DNA of 8,102 nt, from assembly GCA_937923585.1 (NCBI GenBank), contig CALDSM010000735.1, positions 1 through 8,102 on the forward strand, read 5' to 3'. Position 1 is the first letter of the stretch. Every line of letters begins with the position of its first letter. This document shows, in pieces, positions 7,041 through 8,102 of the stretch. The stretch is from an uncultured bacterium. GTDB taxonomy: Bacteria; Hydrogenedentota; Hydrogenedentia; Hydrogenedentales; CAITNO01. The notes under the pieces were generated by a model. It saw only the letters and a list, made by a program, of their open reading frames with translations. It did no database searches and had not been told where the DNA came from. The translations under genes and the position numbers were made by a program.

Positions 7041-7115
7041 TCTTTGCGATCTTTGCGTTCTGTGCGGTTAAAGAAAGAAGGAATCTTACCGCAAGGATCA
7101 CAAAGATCACATAGA
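7041..7115. repeat. Long imperfect inverted repeat (about 30-base arms)
   Basis: The left arm (7041-7071) begins TCTTTGCGATCTTTGCG and ends TGCGGTTAA. The right arm (7086-7115) begins TTACCGCAAGGATCAC and ends CACATAGA. By eye, 24 of 30 aligned positions are complementary plus one single-base bulge, with a 14-base purine-rich loop (AGAAAGAAGGAATC). An RNA copy from either strand could form a long hairpin. Confidence 0.75.
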
Positions 7116-7127
7116 GAAATGCGGCTT

Positions 7128-7183
7128 GCCCCCGGAAGGGGGCGGACAAGAATAGCCACGGTGGAGCGAAGCGGAACCCGTGG
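7128..7183. repeat. Two short GC-rich hairpins
   Basis: GCCCCC (7128-7133) pairs with GGGGGC (7138-7143) around a GGAA loop. CCACGG (7156-7161) pairs with CCGTGG (7178-7183) around a loop containing GGAGCGAAGCGGAA. The second resembles a dispersed palindrome I recall from Planctomycetes-like genomes (recollection only). Confidence 0.6.
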
Positions 7184-7205
7184 AAATGAGCGTGTTACAG
7201 AACCG

Positions 7206-7271
7206 TCCCCGCAAAGGGGGCGTACAAGCACACGCGCCATGTATGCGCATCCTGTTCGCCCCCTACGGGGA
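7206..7271. repeat. Extended GC-rich inverted repeat
   Basis: The left arm from 7206 (TCCCCGCAAAGGGGGCG) and the right arm 7253-7271 (TGTTCGCCCCCTACGGGGA) are complementary over TCCCCG, AGGGGGCG and ACA with small gaps. Each arm can also fold on itself (CCCC/GGGG). The intervening segment contains GCGCC and GCGCA words that could pair. The left arm resembles 7128-7150: both share GGGGGCG followed by ACAAG. Confidence 0.55.
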
Positions 7272-7293
7272 TGTTGTCGCCCGCTTTACTTAA

Positions 7294-7346
7294 CCCCGGG
7301 CTCCCTTTGGTCGCCCGGGGCTACCATTGTCGGGCCCCTTCGGGGC
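7294..7346. repeat. Paired GC-rich hairpins related to the 936-1020 element
   Basis: CCCCGGGC (7294-7301) pairs perfectly with GCCCGGGG (7313-7320) around an 11-base loop. GCCCC (7334-7338) pairs with GGGGC (7342-7346) around TTC. The AACCCCGGGCT word is shared with 982-992, and a short TTGTC/ATGTC-like link precedes a second GC hairpin in both places. Confidence 0.65.
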
Positions 7347-7407
7347 TCAAAGCAGAGGCGCGGTGTCAACCTGTTTGCGTTCCCAAGCTAATACCGCATC
7401 TCAACCT

Positions 7408-8102
7408 TTAATTACTCTGGTCGCTCTTCTTGGTCTTCTTCGATGTTGGGCCGAAGGGGTTCTTTGGGTTGTGCGGGGGCTTCTTGGTATCGGGGTCGGG
7501 GGTTACTTCGGCCTTCTGATCGGTGTCTGCCGGGGCGGTTGCACCGGCGGACTCTTCAGGCGCGGCAACTGCGGCGTCTGTCAAGGGAGCGGGCTGTTCC
7601 ACCGGAACGCCGGGCGGCGCCTCGTAAACCTTTGTCTCCGGTTGCGGAGGGATCTGGGATTGACCCGGGTCCGGCAGATGCGGAACGAGCACGGGCGGCC
7701 CTTCGGGAATGGAATTCTGCCCCTCCGTAGGAACGGGTTCTTCCTTCGTTTTCTTGGAGGATTCCCCGACGTGTTTCTTCTTCCCCGATTTCACCCACTG
7801 TCCCGGCGCGGGAGGCGGTTCCGGGGTGTCGGGCGGATTTTGGCCGGAAGACGATGCGGTCCCGCCGGACGGTTTCCCGCCGATGTCCTTCGCCCGCTCT
7901 GCCTGGCCAGGCGCAACGGGGTTGGTGACGCTGAGCGTGGGCATGTCGTCAGGCTGCCGCGGCGGGGGCGGCTCATTGGGGTCGGCCGAGATCATCTCGC
8001 CCCTGCCGCCCGTGAGCAGCACGATGGCGTCGCGGTTGGAGGCTTTGTGGCGCGACACGCTGAGCACCCGGTGCTCGGGATCGGCCGCCCTGTTGGCCGC
8101 GA
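7408..8102 (-). CDS. Proline-rich, lysine-tailed protein of unknown function (5' end outside window)
   Basis: The stop is at 7408-7410 on the minus strand, and the frame stays open to the right edge, giving 230 visible residues of what is probably the C-terminal part of a longer protein. An internal GTG at 8067 is possible as a start but has no support. The first visible stretch (AADPEHRV, then AIVLLTGGRGEMISADP) could be the end of a folded, beta-rich domain. After it, nearly all sequence is low complexity: PPPP and PEPPPAP runs, patches such as SGKKKH and SSKKTKEE, an acidic Ala/Glu/Thr/Asp segment, and a basic end with the echoing SKKTKK. SSKKTK and TSKKTKK are near-copies about 120 residues apart. 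I do not recognise the family. The LTGG segment faintly recalls LptA/OstA-type strands, too weak to name. Codon use stays GC-rich, which supports real coding. Confidence 0.6.
   Translation of the reverse strand, partial: AANRAADPEHRVLSVSRHKASNRDAIVLLTGGRGEMISADPNEPPPPRQPDDMPTLSVTNPVAPGQAERAKDIGGKPSGGTASSSGQNPPDTPEPPPAPGQWVKSGKKKHVGESSKKTKEEPVPTEGQNSIPEGPPVLVPHLPDPGQSQIPPQPETKVYEAPPGVPVEQPAPLTDAAVAAPEESAGATAPADTDQKAEVTPDPDTKKPPHNPKNPFGPTSKKTKKSDQSN

Larger units (their letters stand above)
6732..7407. other. 676-base convergent intergenic region packed with repeats
   Basis: It lies between tsaD (+) and a minus-strand gene, so both neighbours end here and no promoter is required. No credible coding region was found: the two open frames of roughly 115-130 codons cross the repeats and have no family likeness. 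Composition shifts from AT-rich (about 6765-6920) through purine-rich degenerate repeats (about 6920-7115) to GC-rich hairpins (about 7125-7350). The individual elements are listed separately. No classic stem-plus-T-tract terminator is clear; the GC-rich hairpins could serve as terminators for both genes (inference). Confidence 0.7.

Noticed and set aside
6854..7240. 128-codon minus-strand reading frame
   Set aside because: It is the antisense reading of the CGCAGAG/CACGGAA tract; the Cys/Leu/Pro-rich product looks like a repeat artefact.
7044..7391. 115-codon + strand reading frame
   Set aside because: It crosses the inverted repeat and GC hairpins, has no ribosome site, and its translation is Arg/Gly-rich noise without a domain.

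Overview
The window is GC-rich bacterial DNA. It carries a SGNH-hydrolase lipoprotein gene, a tightly packed five-gene cluster on the + strand, a 676-base convergent intergenic region full of repeats, and the 3' end of a minus-strand gene that runs off the right edge. Lipoprotein and envelope features, plus a divergent polysaccharide deacetylase of the YibQ type, suggest a Gram-negative-type envelope. The intergenic sequences resemble palindromic and degenerate repeats I remember from large environmental genomes (Planctomycetes, Verrucomicrobia, Hydrogenedentes and similar). That placement is a recollection, not a measurement, and the taxon is not resolved.

Layout: (1) 48-839, a secreted SGNH/GDSL esterase-like lipoprotein. 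(2) 840-1125, an intergenic stretch with a GC-rich palindromic repeat, a candidate promoter, and a ribosome binding site that supports a GTG start at 1126. (3) 1126-6731, the cluster: zinc N-acetylmuramoyl-L-alanine amidase, GerMN-domain membrane protein, glutamate racemase (murI), membrane-anchored divergent polysaccharide deacetylase, and tsaD. The junctions are short: 10 bases, a 4-base ATGA overlap, 42 bases, and a second 4-base ATGA overlap. This points to one transcript with translational coupling. (4) 6732-7407, no credible gene, but at least five kinds of repeat or hairpin between convergent genes. (5) 7408-8102 on the minus strand, a proline-rich, lysine-tailed protein of unknown function, truncated by the window.

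How the genes may work together: MurI makes D-glutamate for peptidoglycan precursors. The amidase cleaves stem peptides from glycan strands in the periplasm. The GerMN protein and the deacetylase-like protein are membrane-anchored envelope proteins whose partners are unknown. TsaD makes the t6A tRNA modification and is probably present as a housekeeping passenger. The genes belong to known families. The less ordinary signals are the repeat-laden convergent intergenic region, a related palindrome upstream of the amidase, the altered motifs in the deacetylase-like domain, and a low-GC patch inside its linker.
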